NCBI GenBank assembly: GCA_009829735.1
Contig: CM020620.1
Location: 682,001 to 746,000 of the forward strand
DNA length: 64,000 nucleotides
Source of the DNA: Pyropia yezoensis
Taxonomy: Eukaryota; Rhodophyta; Bangiophyceae; Bangiales; Bangiaceae
Reading direction: 5' to 3'
The translations under genes were made by a program, and so were the position numbers. Numbering within the stretch: the stretch's first letter is position 1; every line of letters begins with the position of its first letter. This document shows, piece by piece, positions 30,836 through 42,000 of this stretch. The notes beneath the pieces were generated by a model that made no database searches, had not been told where the DNA came from, and was given only the letters and a program-made list of their open reading frames with translations.

Positions 30836-32569
30836 ATGAAGCATTCTACCGCTGCCACCCCCTCCGCGCCTCCCACCCTCGCCGCCCACCGTCGGGCGGT
30901 GGCGGCCGCTATGGCCGTCGCGGTGGCGGACGTGTGGGCGCCGCTGGCGGCCGTTGCTGTCCGCCTGTGGACGGAGCTCGCGTCGCTCTCCACCCCATCA
31001 ATTTCGCCTGTCTCTTCGCCGTCGTCGTCTTCGTCGACGGCTGCGGCCACCGCCCCCGCCGCCCCCGCCGCTCCGCCCCCCCCGGACACGGTGTTTGAGG
31101 CGGGCACCGTTGCGGTGGCGCTCCTCCGCGACGGTCTGGTGGCGGACCTCCCTCGGCGGGTGGTGGCCATCTACCTGCTTGCGGATGCGATTGGCTTGGG
31201 GTCCGTACCGCGGTCTGTGCGGGGGGGCGGCGATGGCGGCGGCGGCGGCGGCGGCCGCCCCACCTTCCTCGAGTGCGCGGAGCGGGACCCCCTGACGGTG
31301 GCGCTGCTGGAGCTGGTGGCCCCCACGCCGGGAGCGCCGCCACCGCCGCCCGCGGCGGCCGCAACGGTGCGCGCCGAGCAGATGCTGGTGGCTGGCCTGA
31401 TCCTCGCCGAGCGCCCGCCGGATGGGGGGGACGCCGCCGCCGCCGCCGCCGCCGCCGCCCGGGAAGGTGGGGAGGGGGGGGAGGGACTTGCCCCCCCCCC
31501 GCCGTGGGCGGCCGCGGTGCCGCCTGCGTCGGAGTTGGGCGGCCTGTCGGCGAACCAGGTGGTGGCGTCGCTCACCACCGCCGTGGCCCGCGGCGGCGTC
31601 GACGGCGCGCGCGTGTCGGCGGCTCTGGCGGATTCATTGGCGCCCCTGCGGCGGGCGTGGGAGGCGAGCCACGCGCCGCCGCTGGGGCTCGCCCGCTACG
31701 CCGTCAGCGCGGTGGTCCTCGACCCCGAGCCTGGGGGGGCGGGAGGTGGCTACGGCGCGGGGGGGGGGGTTCCACCTGCTGGCACCTCCGCGGGCGATGG
31801 CGGCGGCGGCAGCGGCGGTGGCAGCGGCAGCGGTAGCGGCGGCGGCGCCCCCTCGGACGGCGCGGCACTGGCGGCAGCGCTGGACGTGGACCGCCTGGCC
31901 CTGACCGACCTGCTTCCACCGCTGGTTCGCCCCCCACCCCCGCTCATGCCCGTCGGTCCCGGGGAGGTGCAGTGGCTCCACCCCGAGACCGCCCTCGGGC
32001 TGGTGTGGGACCCGTCGCTGGGGGAGGTCCCCTCCTTTGGCGCCATCGTGCAGGAGCTGATGGAGCGGGCGCTGCGGGGCCCCCTGCCGCCCGTCTCGCA
32101 GGGCGCCCTCCTATCGGCGCTCGCGTCAGACGTGGATGTGGTGCACCATTGCGGCCTATCCCCATCGCGGCTGCCAGTGCTCGTGGAGAACAACCCCACG
32201 GTCGCGACAGAGGTGCTGCTGCGGCTGGTACCGTCGGCCGTAATGGGCGACTACCTCACCTCCCTGGTGAAGATGGACCTGAGCCTCCACAGCATGGAGG
32301 TGGTGTCCCGTCTGACGACGCAGGTGGAGCTGCCCCCCGAGTTTGTCCACTCCTTCATCGCCAACTGCATTGTCAGCTGCGTGGCTGTGACGGACCGGTA
32401 CATGCAGAACCGGCTGGTGCGGCTCGTGTGCGTCTTTCTCCAGAACCTCATCCAAAACAACATCTTTAACGTGCACGACCTCTTCACCGAGGTCCAGTCG
32501 TTTTGCATTGAGTTTTCGCGGATACGCGAGGCCGCGGGGCTGTTCCGTCTGCTCAAGACGCTCGAGTAG
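30836..32569 (+). CDS. CNOT11: CCR4-NOT transcription complex subunit 11
   Basis: CNOT11 (C2orf29 family) binds the N-terminal part of CNOT1 with CNOT10 and takes part in mRNA deadenylation control. The start ATG at 30836 (atcaccATGa) gives 577 residues. The N-terminal half is Ala/Gly/Pro-rich but contains the family helical blocks (FEAGTVAVALLRDGLVADLPRR, IYLLADAIGL, ERDPLTVALLELVAP, VRAEQMLVAGLIL). The C-terminal domain is highly conserved: LPVLVENNPTVATEVLLRLV, SLHSMEVVSRLTTQVELP, DRYMQNRLVRLVCVFLQNLI, and FCIEFSRIREAAGLFRLLKT, ending close to the stop. No intron or frame break. It shares a promoter region with PDCD2, another protein of RNA/ribosome metabolism. Confidence 0.95.
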   Translation: MKHSTAATPSAPPTLAAHRRAVAAAMAVAVADVWAPLAAVAVRLWTELASLSTPSISPVSSPSSSSSTAAATAPAAPAAPPPPDTVFEAGTVAVALLRDGLVADLPRRVVAIYLLADAIGLGSVPRSVRGGGDGGGGGGGRPTFLECAERDPLTVALLELVAPTPGAPPPPPAAAATVRAEQMLVAGLILAERPPDGGDAAAAAAAAAREGGEGGEGLAPPPPWAAAVPPASELGGLSANQVVASLTTAVARGGVDGARVSAALADSLAPLRRAWEASHAPPLGLARYAVSAVVLDPEPGGAGGGYGAGGGVPPAGTSAGDGGGGSGGGSGSGSGGGAPSDGAALAAALDVDRLALTDLLPPLVRPPPPLMPVGPGEVQWLHPETALGLVWDPSLGEVPSFGAIVQELMERALRGPLPPVSQGALLSALASDVDVVHHCGLSPSRLPVLVENNPTVATEVLLRLVPSAVMGDYLTSLVKMDLSLHSMEVVSRLTTQVELPPEFVHSFIANCIVSCVAVTDRYMQNRLVRLVCVFLQNLIQNNIFNVHDLFTEVQSFCIEFSRIREAAGLFRLLKTLE

Positions 32570-33217
32570 GGGCGCGGGCGATGATGGGGTCGAGGGCCTT
32601 TGTCGTCAGGGGGGGCGGGGGGGGGGGGGGACGGGAGTTGGCACTCGTGGTTATTGTTTTTGGTCTTTTATCCCTTGTTGTCGCGAGACAAATGGCGATT
32701 CAGCGGGACGGGGAATGCCGATGCGTCCACGGCCGTTCTTTGAGCGAGGGCGCGGGCGGCCCCCTCGGCGACATGCAATGGGGATGGCGCAGCCAGTTCC
32801 GCAAACGACTGGCATGAAAGAGGGGGCGCCCTGCCAACAGCCAGACCACGCCCAAGCCGCACACACCTCTCAGACACCAGCTCCCTAACTGGATACCGCA
32901 GCGTCCGTAGTGACGGCCCACTGCCTGTGCGTGGCCTTCCTGCCGCTCGCACGCAGAGTCCCCGATGCCCAACAGCGGGGAACCTGGAGGTAACGGGAAC
33001 GGGCGCCCCTCTTGGTCGGGCATGATGCCCTCCCGACAGGCACCACTCCCAGTCAGACGGATCGACGCGCCGTAACGACGCGCTCGGCTTCACCCCCGCG
33101 GGTACCGTGGCCAGACTCTACCACGACCAATAACCGGTATGGTACGGGAACGGGGCGTGCTCCCGATCATCCCCCTCCCAACCCAACGAGGGCGATCCCC
33201 CATAGAATATGCCGCCG
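32570..33217. other. Convergent 3' spacer CNOT11 / ABHD13-like gene
   Basis: 648 bp with a G-rich tract at about 32608-32632 just after CNOT11 and otherwise unremarkable sequence. No gene seen. Confidence 0.45.
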
Positions 33218-34387
33218 CTACAGCTCCCCCTTGGGCAGCAGCGGCGTCTCCTCGGTAAGGCGAGAGCGCCCCCCAGCCCCCCCACCTAGTCGGTTGCCCT
33301 CCCCCCCCCCACCCAGCCGCTGTCCTCCCCCGCCGCCCAGCCGGCGCCCCCCCCCTCCACCTGCCGTCGACGCCGCCGATGCCGCGGACGATGCCGCGCG
33401 CTCCACGAACTCCCGGATGGCACCGTAGTACGCGTCCCCGCCTACGTACCACGTATCGTTGTGGGTCCCCCCCGCAATGACCACCATCTTTTTCCGGCCC
33501 CACCCACCGGCGGTGGCGCCTTCGTACAACGCCGCCATCATGCGCGGCGGGACGAGCTCGTCCTCCGCGCCGGACATGAAGAGCATGGGCAGGTCCAGCC
33601 GCCCCACCACACCCGCCGAGTCCCACACGTTGCGGTTGAGGCGCTTGGCCCACCGCAGCGGCGGGAGCACAACGTCGATCATGTTATTAATCGACGTGAA
33701 CGTGTTTTCCACAATCACCCCGGCGAGGGCGGGGGGCGGGTTGGCCGCCGCCAGCGCCAGACCGACGGCGCCACCGAGGGAGCGCCCAAAGACGAACACC
33801 CGCGACGGGTCAATGGCAGGCGCGGGTACGCTGCCGGGGGTGGCAGAGGTGCCGGGCGTGCCACCGTTGCCGCTGCTGGCAGGCGCACCCCCGCCCGCCC
33901 CGCCCCGCCCCCCCCCGGCGAGAGCCCAGTCCAGCGCCGCCTGCGCGTCCTGCCGCAGCCCCGCCTCGGTGGGTTGCCCCTGCGACAGCCCATACCCCCG
34001 GTAGCTCACGAGCAGCACGTGGGCGCCAACGTCGCGCACCCACCGCGCCGCATCGGGCAGCCGGTGACTGATGTTGCCCGCGTTGCCGTGAAAGTACAGC
34101 ACCGTCGCGGGGCCGGCGGGACGGCGGCGCCCAACCGGCCCGCCCCCCCCCAGCCGCCCGCCGCCAGGAGGCGGCGCGTGGAGCAGCCACGCGTGCAGCC
34201 GGGTGCCGTCGGCGGCGACCAGCGGGACGTCTGAAAAGGATATCCCATAGTCAGCAGGGCTGCCTGCATGCGCCCGCGACGGGATGCCCGGGTGGTAGAG
34301 CAGCCGCTCCTGAAAGAGAACGAGCGCGCCAACGGTGGCGCCGACGAGAGAGACTGCACCCGTCGCAACCAGCTGCCACCCATTCAT
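33218..34387 (-). CDS. ABHD13/Bem46-like membrane-anchored alpha/beta hydrolase
   Basis: Serine hydrolase of the ABHD13 / Bem46 / WAV2 group. The start at 34387 (caccATGa) gives MNGWQLVATGAV and an N-terminal membrane anchor at about 7-26. Oxyanion-region motif YFHGNAGNISHRL (98-110), nucleophile elbow GRSLGG (Ser203), acid SGAEDELVPP (Asp276), and His GGTHNDTW (His309) are all present, so the enzyme should be active. The conserved VENTFTSI block is also intact. A Gly-rich loop of about 35 residues is inserted before the nucleophile strand. The C-terminus carries three Gly5-x-RLG repeats and ends in TEETPLLPKGEL, which contains an acidic dileucine pattern (E379 to L383-L384) of the type that sorts membrane proteins to endosomes or vacuole. 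389 residues. The physiological substrate is unknown. Confidence 0.9.
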   Translation of the reverse strand: MNGWQLVATGAVSLVGATVGALVLFQERLLYHPGIPSRAHAGSPADYGISFSDVPLVAADGTRLHAWLLHAPPPGGGRLGGGGPVGRRRPAGPATVLYFHGNAGNISHRLPDAARWVRDVGAHVLLVSYRGYGLSQGQPTEAGLRQDAQAALDWALAGGGRGGAGGGAPASSGNGGTPGTSATPGSVPAPAIDPSRVFVFGRSLGGAVGLALAAANPPPALAGVIVENTFTSINNMIDVVLPPLRWAKRLNRNVWDSAGVVGRLDLPMLFMSGAEDELVPPRMMAALYEGATAGGWGRKKMVVIAGGTHNDTWYVGGDAYYGAIREFVERAASSAASAASTAGGGGGRRLGGGGGQRLGGGGEGNRLGGGAGGRSRLTEETPLLPKGEL

Positions 34388-35117
34388 GGTGGGCGGTGGG
34401 GACACGGGACAGCGGCGGCAGGCAATTGGGGGGGGGCGCCCCGCCGCGAAAAAGGCGAAAGGACGGTGAGGGCAGCGACCAGCCCGCGGAGGTGACAATG
34501 GTGACCACCTGGCCTCGGGCGGAGGTGCCACAGCCCACGCGGCCGCGGGCGGGCGAAGCAGGCGGCCACCAGGAGTCTGCAGGCGGGCAGGGGGACAGCC
34601 TCCGATGATGGCTACCGCCGCGGCGGGAAGGCCCTCACAGGCGCCGAGAGGGAGGGCCGAGCAGGGAGGGGTGGGTTCCAGCCGCCAGACGACGCGAGGG
34701 CGGGCGGGCATGAGGGCGCGCCGCACAGGTGGGGTTGGCTGTCCGTCGGGGGCATGGGCGACGTGGAGGTCGTCTTTTCGAGGAGGGAGTCATCGGAGTG
34801 GTGGCGGCACGTTGGCAGGCGAAGTCCTGGTTGTTGCAGTGGCCCGACAGGTCACTCACCTGCCACGTGGTAAGCTTTTTGACTCCCGGTCTCACAGTGG
34901 CCAATTGATGCAATTTCTCACTCTGCGGCCACTGTAGCCACGTGTTCTGTCTCACGGCCGGCCTTTGAGTGTGGTTGTACCACGTCAAGACTGCGGTCGG
35001 CGGCGGTTTCGTCCGAACCACCGCCCGCCCGTCCGCCCGCCACCCTTGGCTCCTTTCCCCTCACCTCCCCCTTCCCCCCCCCCACCCTCCCAACCTGTCC
35101 GACAATGCCGGCTGGCC
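34388..35117. promoter_or_regulatory. Divergent promoter region ABHD13-like / PPR-like gene
   Basis: 730 bp between head-to-head starts. The least GC-rich part, about 34850-34990, would suit core promoter elements, and 35040-35100 is a pyrimidine-rich leader before the plus-strand gene. An open frame begins further upstream at 34965, but that part reads as leader rather than protein. Confidence 0.45.
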
Positions 35118-36986
35118 ATGTGGGCGGCGTGCCGGCTGGCGCTCCTCGGACCGTCCCCCCCGGCCGCCAGTCCCCATCGCGTGGCAGCGGCGGCGGCGGT
35201 GGCGGCGGCGTCGACGTCGGGGGCGGCGAGGCGCCCCGCCGCGGGTATGGCGGCCGCCGCCATCACCGCCCGCCCATGTAGGGGGGGGGGGGGGGCGGTG
35301 GCCCTGCCTAGACGAGTTGGCCGACTGCCACCGGCCGCCGCCCGGTCGGTGGCCGGCACGGCGGCGGCACCGACCGCGTCGGCGGGGGGAGCGGCGGAGA
35401 CGGCGAAAGCGGCGGCGGGGGCGACGGCCCGCCGCGTGGCCCCAGCGGCCCGCCGTGGGCGCCGCGGCCGCAAGAAGGACGGAGAAGACGGCGGTGGCGG
35501 TGGCGGCGACGGCGGTGGCGGCGGCACGGCGACGACAGTAGCACTGGTGGCGTCGCAGACGGTGGCGCCGCCGGCGCCGCCCCGGCCGCGGCGCGCCCGG
35601 CGGGGGACCTCTAGAGCGGGGGGTGGGAAGGCTGCCGCTGCGGACAGCGCCGTGTCGGTCGGCGGTAAGGCGAGCGGCACGGCGAGCGGCAAGGCGGGCG
35701 GGGCGACCAGCGGGCCAGGACTGGCCGAGGTGCAGACGTCGGCCGAGGCTCCCCGCCGGAGACGGCGACGCTCCACGGCTGGTGGCGGCGGCGGTGGCAG
35801 CGGTGGCGGCGGCAGCGGTGGAGGTGGTGACGGCGGTGGTGTAGCGGTCGCAGCAGCGGCGGCGGCGCCTGCTGGGGCATCTGCCGCCACGGGAGTGGCG
35901 CCCAAGGGGCGGCGCAACCGAAGGCGGCCGGCGGCCGCTGCAGGCGGCGCGACGGGTGGCGGGGGTGGTGGCACCCCCCCCCCCCCCCGCCCCCGCCCCC
36001 CCCCCGCGGAGCGGCGGCGATGCCGGGTGGCGGCCCCCCCCGCCCCCCCGCGTGTCCTCCGCGACGCCTTCCAGGGTTGCCACGTTGCGTGGCGGGCGGC
36101 GGTGGCGCCCCGCCGGTCCGCGGGGGTGGGCGCCGCGCTCGCCGCGCAGCTGGCACGTGGCCATGTCGCCGCGGCCGTCGCGACGGCCTCCGCGGCAGCG
36201 GCGCCCCTGGGGGCGCCCGCCGCCGGCAGCACCACCCCCGCCACGGCGCTGGCCGCGGCGGCCGCGCCCGTCCGGCTGCCGGTGGCCGCCCTCGACGCGC
36301 TGCTGGCGGGGGTGGTGGGCGCCGTCCGGGCAGCAGTGGTGGCCGGCGGCAGCGCCAGCGTTGGCCGTGGCGGCGACGTTGGGACCGTGCCTGTCGGGGA
36401 CCTGGTCGTTGAGGGCGTTCTCCGGCTGCGGTCCACGCTGCCGGCGGCGGTGTACCCCGCGTCGCCCGTGCCGGCGGAGGCTGTCGGGGTGGTGCAGTCG
36501 CGCCTGCTCGCCACCGCGGGCCTGCGGTGTCTGGCCGCCGCCGCCCCCGGGGGGCCTGGCGGGCCCGCCGACCACACCTCCGCGGCGGTGGTGCTGCTGC
36601 GCTCCCTGCGCCGCTCGGCGGCGGTGGACGTGTCTATGGCCGCCGCGGGGGTGGCGGCGTTTAGGGCGTGGGGAGACCTTCGCTCGGCGGTGGTGCTGTT
36701 TGACGCCACCGTCCCGCTTCTGGTGCCGGCAACGGCAGGCGGCGGCGGCCGCCGCGTCGGCGGCGGTGGCGGCGGCCGTGGCGGCGGCCGTGACAACGAC
36801 AGTGCCGACGCCGAGGCCCGGTCGATCTTTACTGGCCTCGCGTGGCTGGCGCTGTCGGTTGGCAAGCCCGCTGTCGCCGCCGCGGCGTTGCGCGACCTGC
36901 GGTCGCGGGGCTTTGCCGCCGACGGCGACAGCCTGTCAGCGCTCATCGCCACCTGGGCGGCCACGGCGGTGGAGCTGGGTGGCGGC

Positions 36987-37018
<32 letters not shown>

Positions 37019-38413
37019 TGGCGGTAGTGGCAACGGCGGCGGCGTTTATGGTGGTGCTGCCGATGGGGGAGGGCATGGCGGCCGCGGGGGCAAGCCCCGG
37101 CGGAGCGGCCTCGCCCCCCCCCCCGCCGTGGACATGGAGGCTGCGGCGGCGGCGGTGGCGCGGGTGTGGGCGGGCCTGGACGCCGCCGCCGAGCGGGGGC
37201 TTCCCGTCTCCCAGACGGCCTACGCGGCGGCCATCCGGGCAACCGCCGAGGCCGACGGGCGGGACCTCCGCCGCGTGCGCCGGCTGTACGACGCGGCCTT
37301 AGCGGCGGCGGCGGCGGCGGCGGCGGCGACGACAGCGTCGTCGTCGGCATTTTCGGCGGATGGCGCCGCCGCCACCGCCGCCGCCACCGCCGCCGCCGCA
37401 CCGGCTGCCGGCCACAGCAGCGCCGCGACGCCGGTCGGGCTGGCGCTGCTGGCGCCCGCCGGCGTCAGTCGCCCTGTGCCCGCGCCGGGTCGGCTGCTGC
37501 GGCGCCCCCCCCCCCCCTCGGCCGAGGTGGTGGACGCGGCGGTGGCGGCCGCCCGGGGGGCGGGCGCCACCCGCTGGGCCGTCTCGCTGGTGCGCGCCGA
37601 GGCGGCCCGCTGGGGCCGCCGCCCGTCCCCCCGCGCGCTCCGCGCGGCGATCGAGGCGTGCTGGCATGCGGGCGACACCGCCACCGCCGTGGCCCTCCGG
37701 CAGGAGGCGCAGGCCGCAACGGCGGTGGGTGGTGGCAGCGGCGGCGGCAGCGGCGGTAGGGGCGGTCGCAGGGGTGTCCCCCGCGTCGCTGCGCGGGCTG
37801 CAGCGCGCGACGAGGATGGAGCGGCGGCGGAGCGGGAGCGGGAGGGGGGCGCCGACGCGGCGGGGCGGGGGGGGTCCCGCCGCCGCCGGGGTCAACGCCG
37901 CCGCCGCCGCCGAGAGCGGGCGGCCGCGGCGGCGGCCGCGGCAGCGGCCGCGGCAACGACCGCGGGGGCCGCGACGGGGGGGGTGGCCGGGGGGGGGGGG
38001 GGGGGGGCTCTGCGTCTGGCCTAGCCGCCGCGACGGCGGGCGCGCCGCCGCCGCCGCTCCCACCGTTGCCGCAGCCGCCGCCGCCGCCAGTGCCACTGGC
38101 ATCGGCGGCGGGGGCGGCGGGGGCGGCGACAGCGTCGGCGCTGCCGTGGCGCCGGCGGCCGGGCAGGCCCGCCCGGTGCACGACCGAGGTGCCGGCGGCC
38201 ACCGCGGCCGCCGCGGCGGAGCGGGCCGCCGCCGCGGCAGCGGCGGCCGCGGCGGTGGCGGCGGCGGAAGAGGCAGAGGCGGAGGCAGAGGCGGAGGCAG
38301 AGGCGGCGTCGGCGGCAGCCGTCGACGCAGTCCCCGACGACCTGTGGGGCTTCCCCGCAGACGACGACGCGGCGGGCGTAGGCACACTTGGCGAGGGGGG
38401 GGGGGGCTGGTGA
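35118..38413 (+). CDS. PPR-like organellar protein, frame change near 3' end
   Basis: The start at 35118 gives MWAACRLALLGPSPPAASPH, a basic, acid-free presequence for plastid or mitochondrion. The first 400 residues are low-complexity (Ala, Gly, basic). Helical-repeat sequence follows: SIFTGLAWLALSVGKPAVAAAAL...RSRGFAADGDSLSALIATW, RGLPVSQTAYAAAIRATAEA, and RPSPRALRAAIEACWHAGDT, with the G-x-x-P/A-x-x-x-x-x-A-I-x-A pattern of pentatricopeptide repeats, so an RNA-binding role in an organelle is likely. The uninterrupted frame stops at 38024 after a 19-base G run (37989-38007). In the +2 frame protein-like sequence goes on to 38413 (ERAAAA..., then Ala/Glu repeats, then VPDDLWGFPADDDA), so the run length is probably off. 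About 970 residues to the first stop, about 1098 with the extension. Confidence 0.6.
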
Positions 38414-39065
38414 GTTGGGAGATGGCCGGCCGGGGGGCGTCGGGGGGTTGGGCGGACGCCCACGCTCCCAGCCAGGCACCCCCCCCCCGGCCCCCTCTGG
38501 GCGGCGCGCGGCCCGCAGTGACGTCCGTTGCAGATGTCACCGCGCCCCGGCTGCCGCGTCGATGACGCGCTGGGCGCGCCGGGCTGTGGTGGGGGCGCTG
38601 GGCTGTGGGGAAGGCGCCGGGCGGTGGGGGGGGTGCCGCGCTGTTGGGGGTGTGCGCAGAGGTGTGGAGGGAGCTCGCCGGGCATTTTGGAGGCGCAGCG
38701 CACCCCACCATGGGATGGGGACCTCGCAGGCTGTGGCGGGGGGGTTTTCTTGCCCCGTCCGAGATGCTGCCGTCTCCCTCTCGCCCGCGGCTCGGGGGGA
38801 GGGGGGCGTGGACGGGGACGGCGAGGCCCGCCACGGCAAGCCCGCCGTCGAGGTGTGTGGGATGGCGCCTTGGACAGCACCCGTCTTGCCACTGTGCTCC
38901 TTGCCTATTTAGGATGGAGAGAGAGGTGCAGTGGAGCGCCTCGTCGGCTGGAACCGCACCGGCACGATCGCCCCCCACACGGGCACAGACCACAAAACGT
39001 ACATACTGTACATTCATACATGCCCTTTGGTCAAGGCTCGCTTAAGAAAACAAAGGAGACTAATG
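38414..39065. other. Convergent 3' spacer PPR-like / GWD
   Basis: 652 bp between stop codons. Around 38960-39065 the sequence is less GC-rich and probably holds the GWD 3' UTR. No gene seen. Confidence 0.45.
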
Positions 39066-42000
39066 TTACACTTGCGGACGCGCCTGCACAATGTAGTACA
39101 CGCCGTCCTTGACGCAGCCCTCCACGTCCTGCGCGCTACCGTCCATGGTGTCCTCCACGGCCTTGCCAATCTGCGCGACCTTGCGGCACAGGTCGGTGCG
39201 GAAGGCGTCGTCGGTGAGGAGCGGCTCCACCGAGTAGTCCACCTCCACCTCCCGGTTCTTGACGATCGGGATCGAGTCGTGGAGACCCGCACCGGCAAAC
39301 CCTTCGAGGTCCTCGGCGTTGGAGTCGGAGCGGAAGATAAACTCCCCACCCCGCAGCGCCACCTGCTTGGACGGATAGGACCGGATGATGGGCTCCCCGT
39401 TGGTCAGCCGGTCCTTGCGCATCGTAAAGCCCAAAGCCTGGCCGGGGGCGTTGCCGACGAGACTCTCACCGAGGCCGCACACCAACTCCACGTACTCCTC
39501 ATTGTCGTCCATCGTCAGCGGGTTGGTGGTGTGGATGACAAACGCATAGTCGGCGTCCACGACGGCCTGGCAAAGGACAGCCATGTCCACATCGTCGGCG
39601 GGCATGTTGAGCTTAGCCCGCGCCAAGTGCGCGCGCTCGTTCCACATCGACGCCCACACGCCCTTGACCGCGTCCCACGCGGCGGGGAGCTTCTCATCAA
39701 TGGCCGTGCAGCCGAGGTCGTCGAGCACCCCACGGAGGGCCTCCTGCAGCCCCGCCGGCGCAGACAGATCCAGGATGCACGCTCGGAGCTTCGGGCACAG
39801 CTTCATGTCACCCTCGGGGGCGGCGTCCAGCTCCTTCAACAGCCCAATGTACTCGGCCGCCACCGTCTCGTTGGCAGGGTCGGCCAGGACCTTCCGCATC
39901 GCGCCGTTGGGGATGGCCAGCGACACGGGGGTCTTGATCCAGTCGGGTAAGCCCAGCGACCGCAACGTCTGGAGGTTCATCGACTTGGTGCCAACCAGCT
40001 CTAGGCTGAACTCAGACGGCCGCACAGCCCACGCCGCGGCGGCCTGGCGCTTGCGCATCGCGTCACGCTGCAAGGTCATCCGCGAGAGCGTGTTGGACGA
40101 GTACTGGCGTCGCCCGATGCCGGGCGCCGGCATCTGGTCAAACGAGCCCGATGGTGGGGTGATGAGGCCCGCCGACTTCATCGACCGCATCACGCCCTCC
40201 ACCCCGCTCGACGGCGATTGCCGCCCAGCGTCGTCCACAATCTCCACCTCAAACCCGTTGGCGGTGAGCTTGGCCTGCACCAGACACCCGTGCATACTCT
40301 TGAGCAACGCAAGCTCCTCCCGATCCAGGCACGCCACAAGGCCGTGCTTCTCGTTACGCGCCCGCACCGCCACGTGCGATAGCACGTCCACAGTGCTACC
40401 AATCACCACGTGGGCAGTCTTGGCAGGCACATCCTCCTCCCCCGTGCAGCTGCCCGCCACAATGACCGTGCCAGTGCGGACCGTCATGCTCATCGAATCA
40501 CGAAGCCGCTCCACCCACACAAGCGGCCCACGGGTCGTGCGCTCCAGCGGGGCAATCACCGAGTAAGGGCCCAGGTGGGCCACCCGCCGCACCGCCGGCT
40601 CGGCTCGGCGCAGAAGGGCCGACAGCGCAAAAGCAGGACCGCCGCGGACAACCTCCTCCAGAAATGTCGACACGATGACGTGGTCCGCGTTGAATGCCGC
40701 ACCCATTGCCTGCGCGCACGGGTCAAAGCTGTTACGGTAGCGGTCTACCACCTCCAACAGCACGTTACGAAGAATCACAAGCGTGGCCGCGGCGCGGAGG
40801 CCAATGTCCTGGGACTCGCCGTGGCTGGCCAACCGGTCGGTGAGAGCGCCAAGTTCGTTGGTGGCCCGATCCAGCGCGCCCGCCGTGTCGAGCCCGCCCT
40901 CAGAGAGGCTCAGCCCTGCCGCCGCCACGCGCAGCACGGTCAGGTGGGCGTACAGAGAGCCATCGTGACCGCCGCCATCACCGCTACCTTCCACACGCCG
41001 GCGCGTGTCAGCGTCAATGGCCAGTTCCAGATAGATGAGGTCCCGCGCCTGGCTGTCGTCCAGCCAGCCCGCCGACTGCAACATCTTGATGATCATGGAA
41101 CGCGCGTGAGAAGCGGACCCGAGGACGTCCATCAGGCTCGCGTGGCCGCTGCGCGTGCCCATAAATCCATGCACCGCTGACCTCGTGCCATCGTCAAGAT
41201 AGCCCTGCACGCGGCCGACCATCGAGTTGAGGTCAGTGCCGAAATGCACGGCCTTGAGGACCCCCAGGTAGTTGGACAGGTCTCCAATCATGGCGTCCCG
41301 GCAGTGCATGGGCCAGTCCGGCTCGCTGGTAATGGGCTGTTCGTAGCTGGCCAGCCGCTCACGCGTCAACCCAAAGTGGTAAATGGTGGACCAATAGGCC
41401 GACGTCCGATCCCCGGACGAATGCCACCCCGCCAGCAGCGCGTTGCAAATATGCACGTCGTCAGGGGACGTGTTGTTGTGCAACTTCTGGTGCCACTGCT
41501 CCATCATACTTCCGTGCCCCCAGCCCCGGTTGTTGCGCAGGATGACCAAAATGTCGTCACGAATGCGCTGACCCAGATCACCGCTCCCACCGCGACCGAC
41601 ACACGACATGGACATACGGATGACCCACCGCAGCGCCGATAGCGACCGCCAGCGAGACGCCAGCGTCGTGACAAAGTTCATCTGGGCCGACGACAGCTGC
41701 CGCGGCTGCGTGTTAAACCGCCGCTGCCAATCGAGGACGCGGAGTTGAGAGTACCGCAGCCAGACGTAGATAGCCGCCCACGCATCCTGATCATCCCGCA
41801 CCATGCCGTGGACCAGCTCCTCGGCGTAGCGGTAGCGGTGCATGAGGGTCCACGAGCCGTACTCCACCTCCCGCTCCACCACCGCCTCCACCAGCTGCGC
41901 CGCCGTCGACGACACAGGGGAGCCATCGGCGTGAACCAGGCCGGGGAGAGCCGGCGTCGAACCAATGGTCAGGCACATGTCCCCGCCAGTGGCAACGTCG

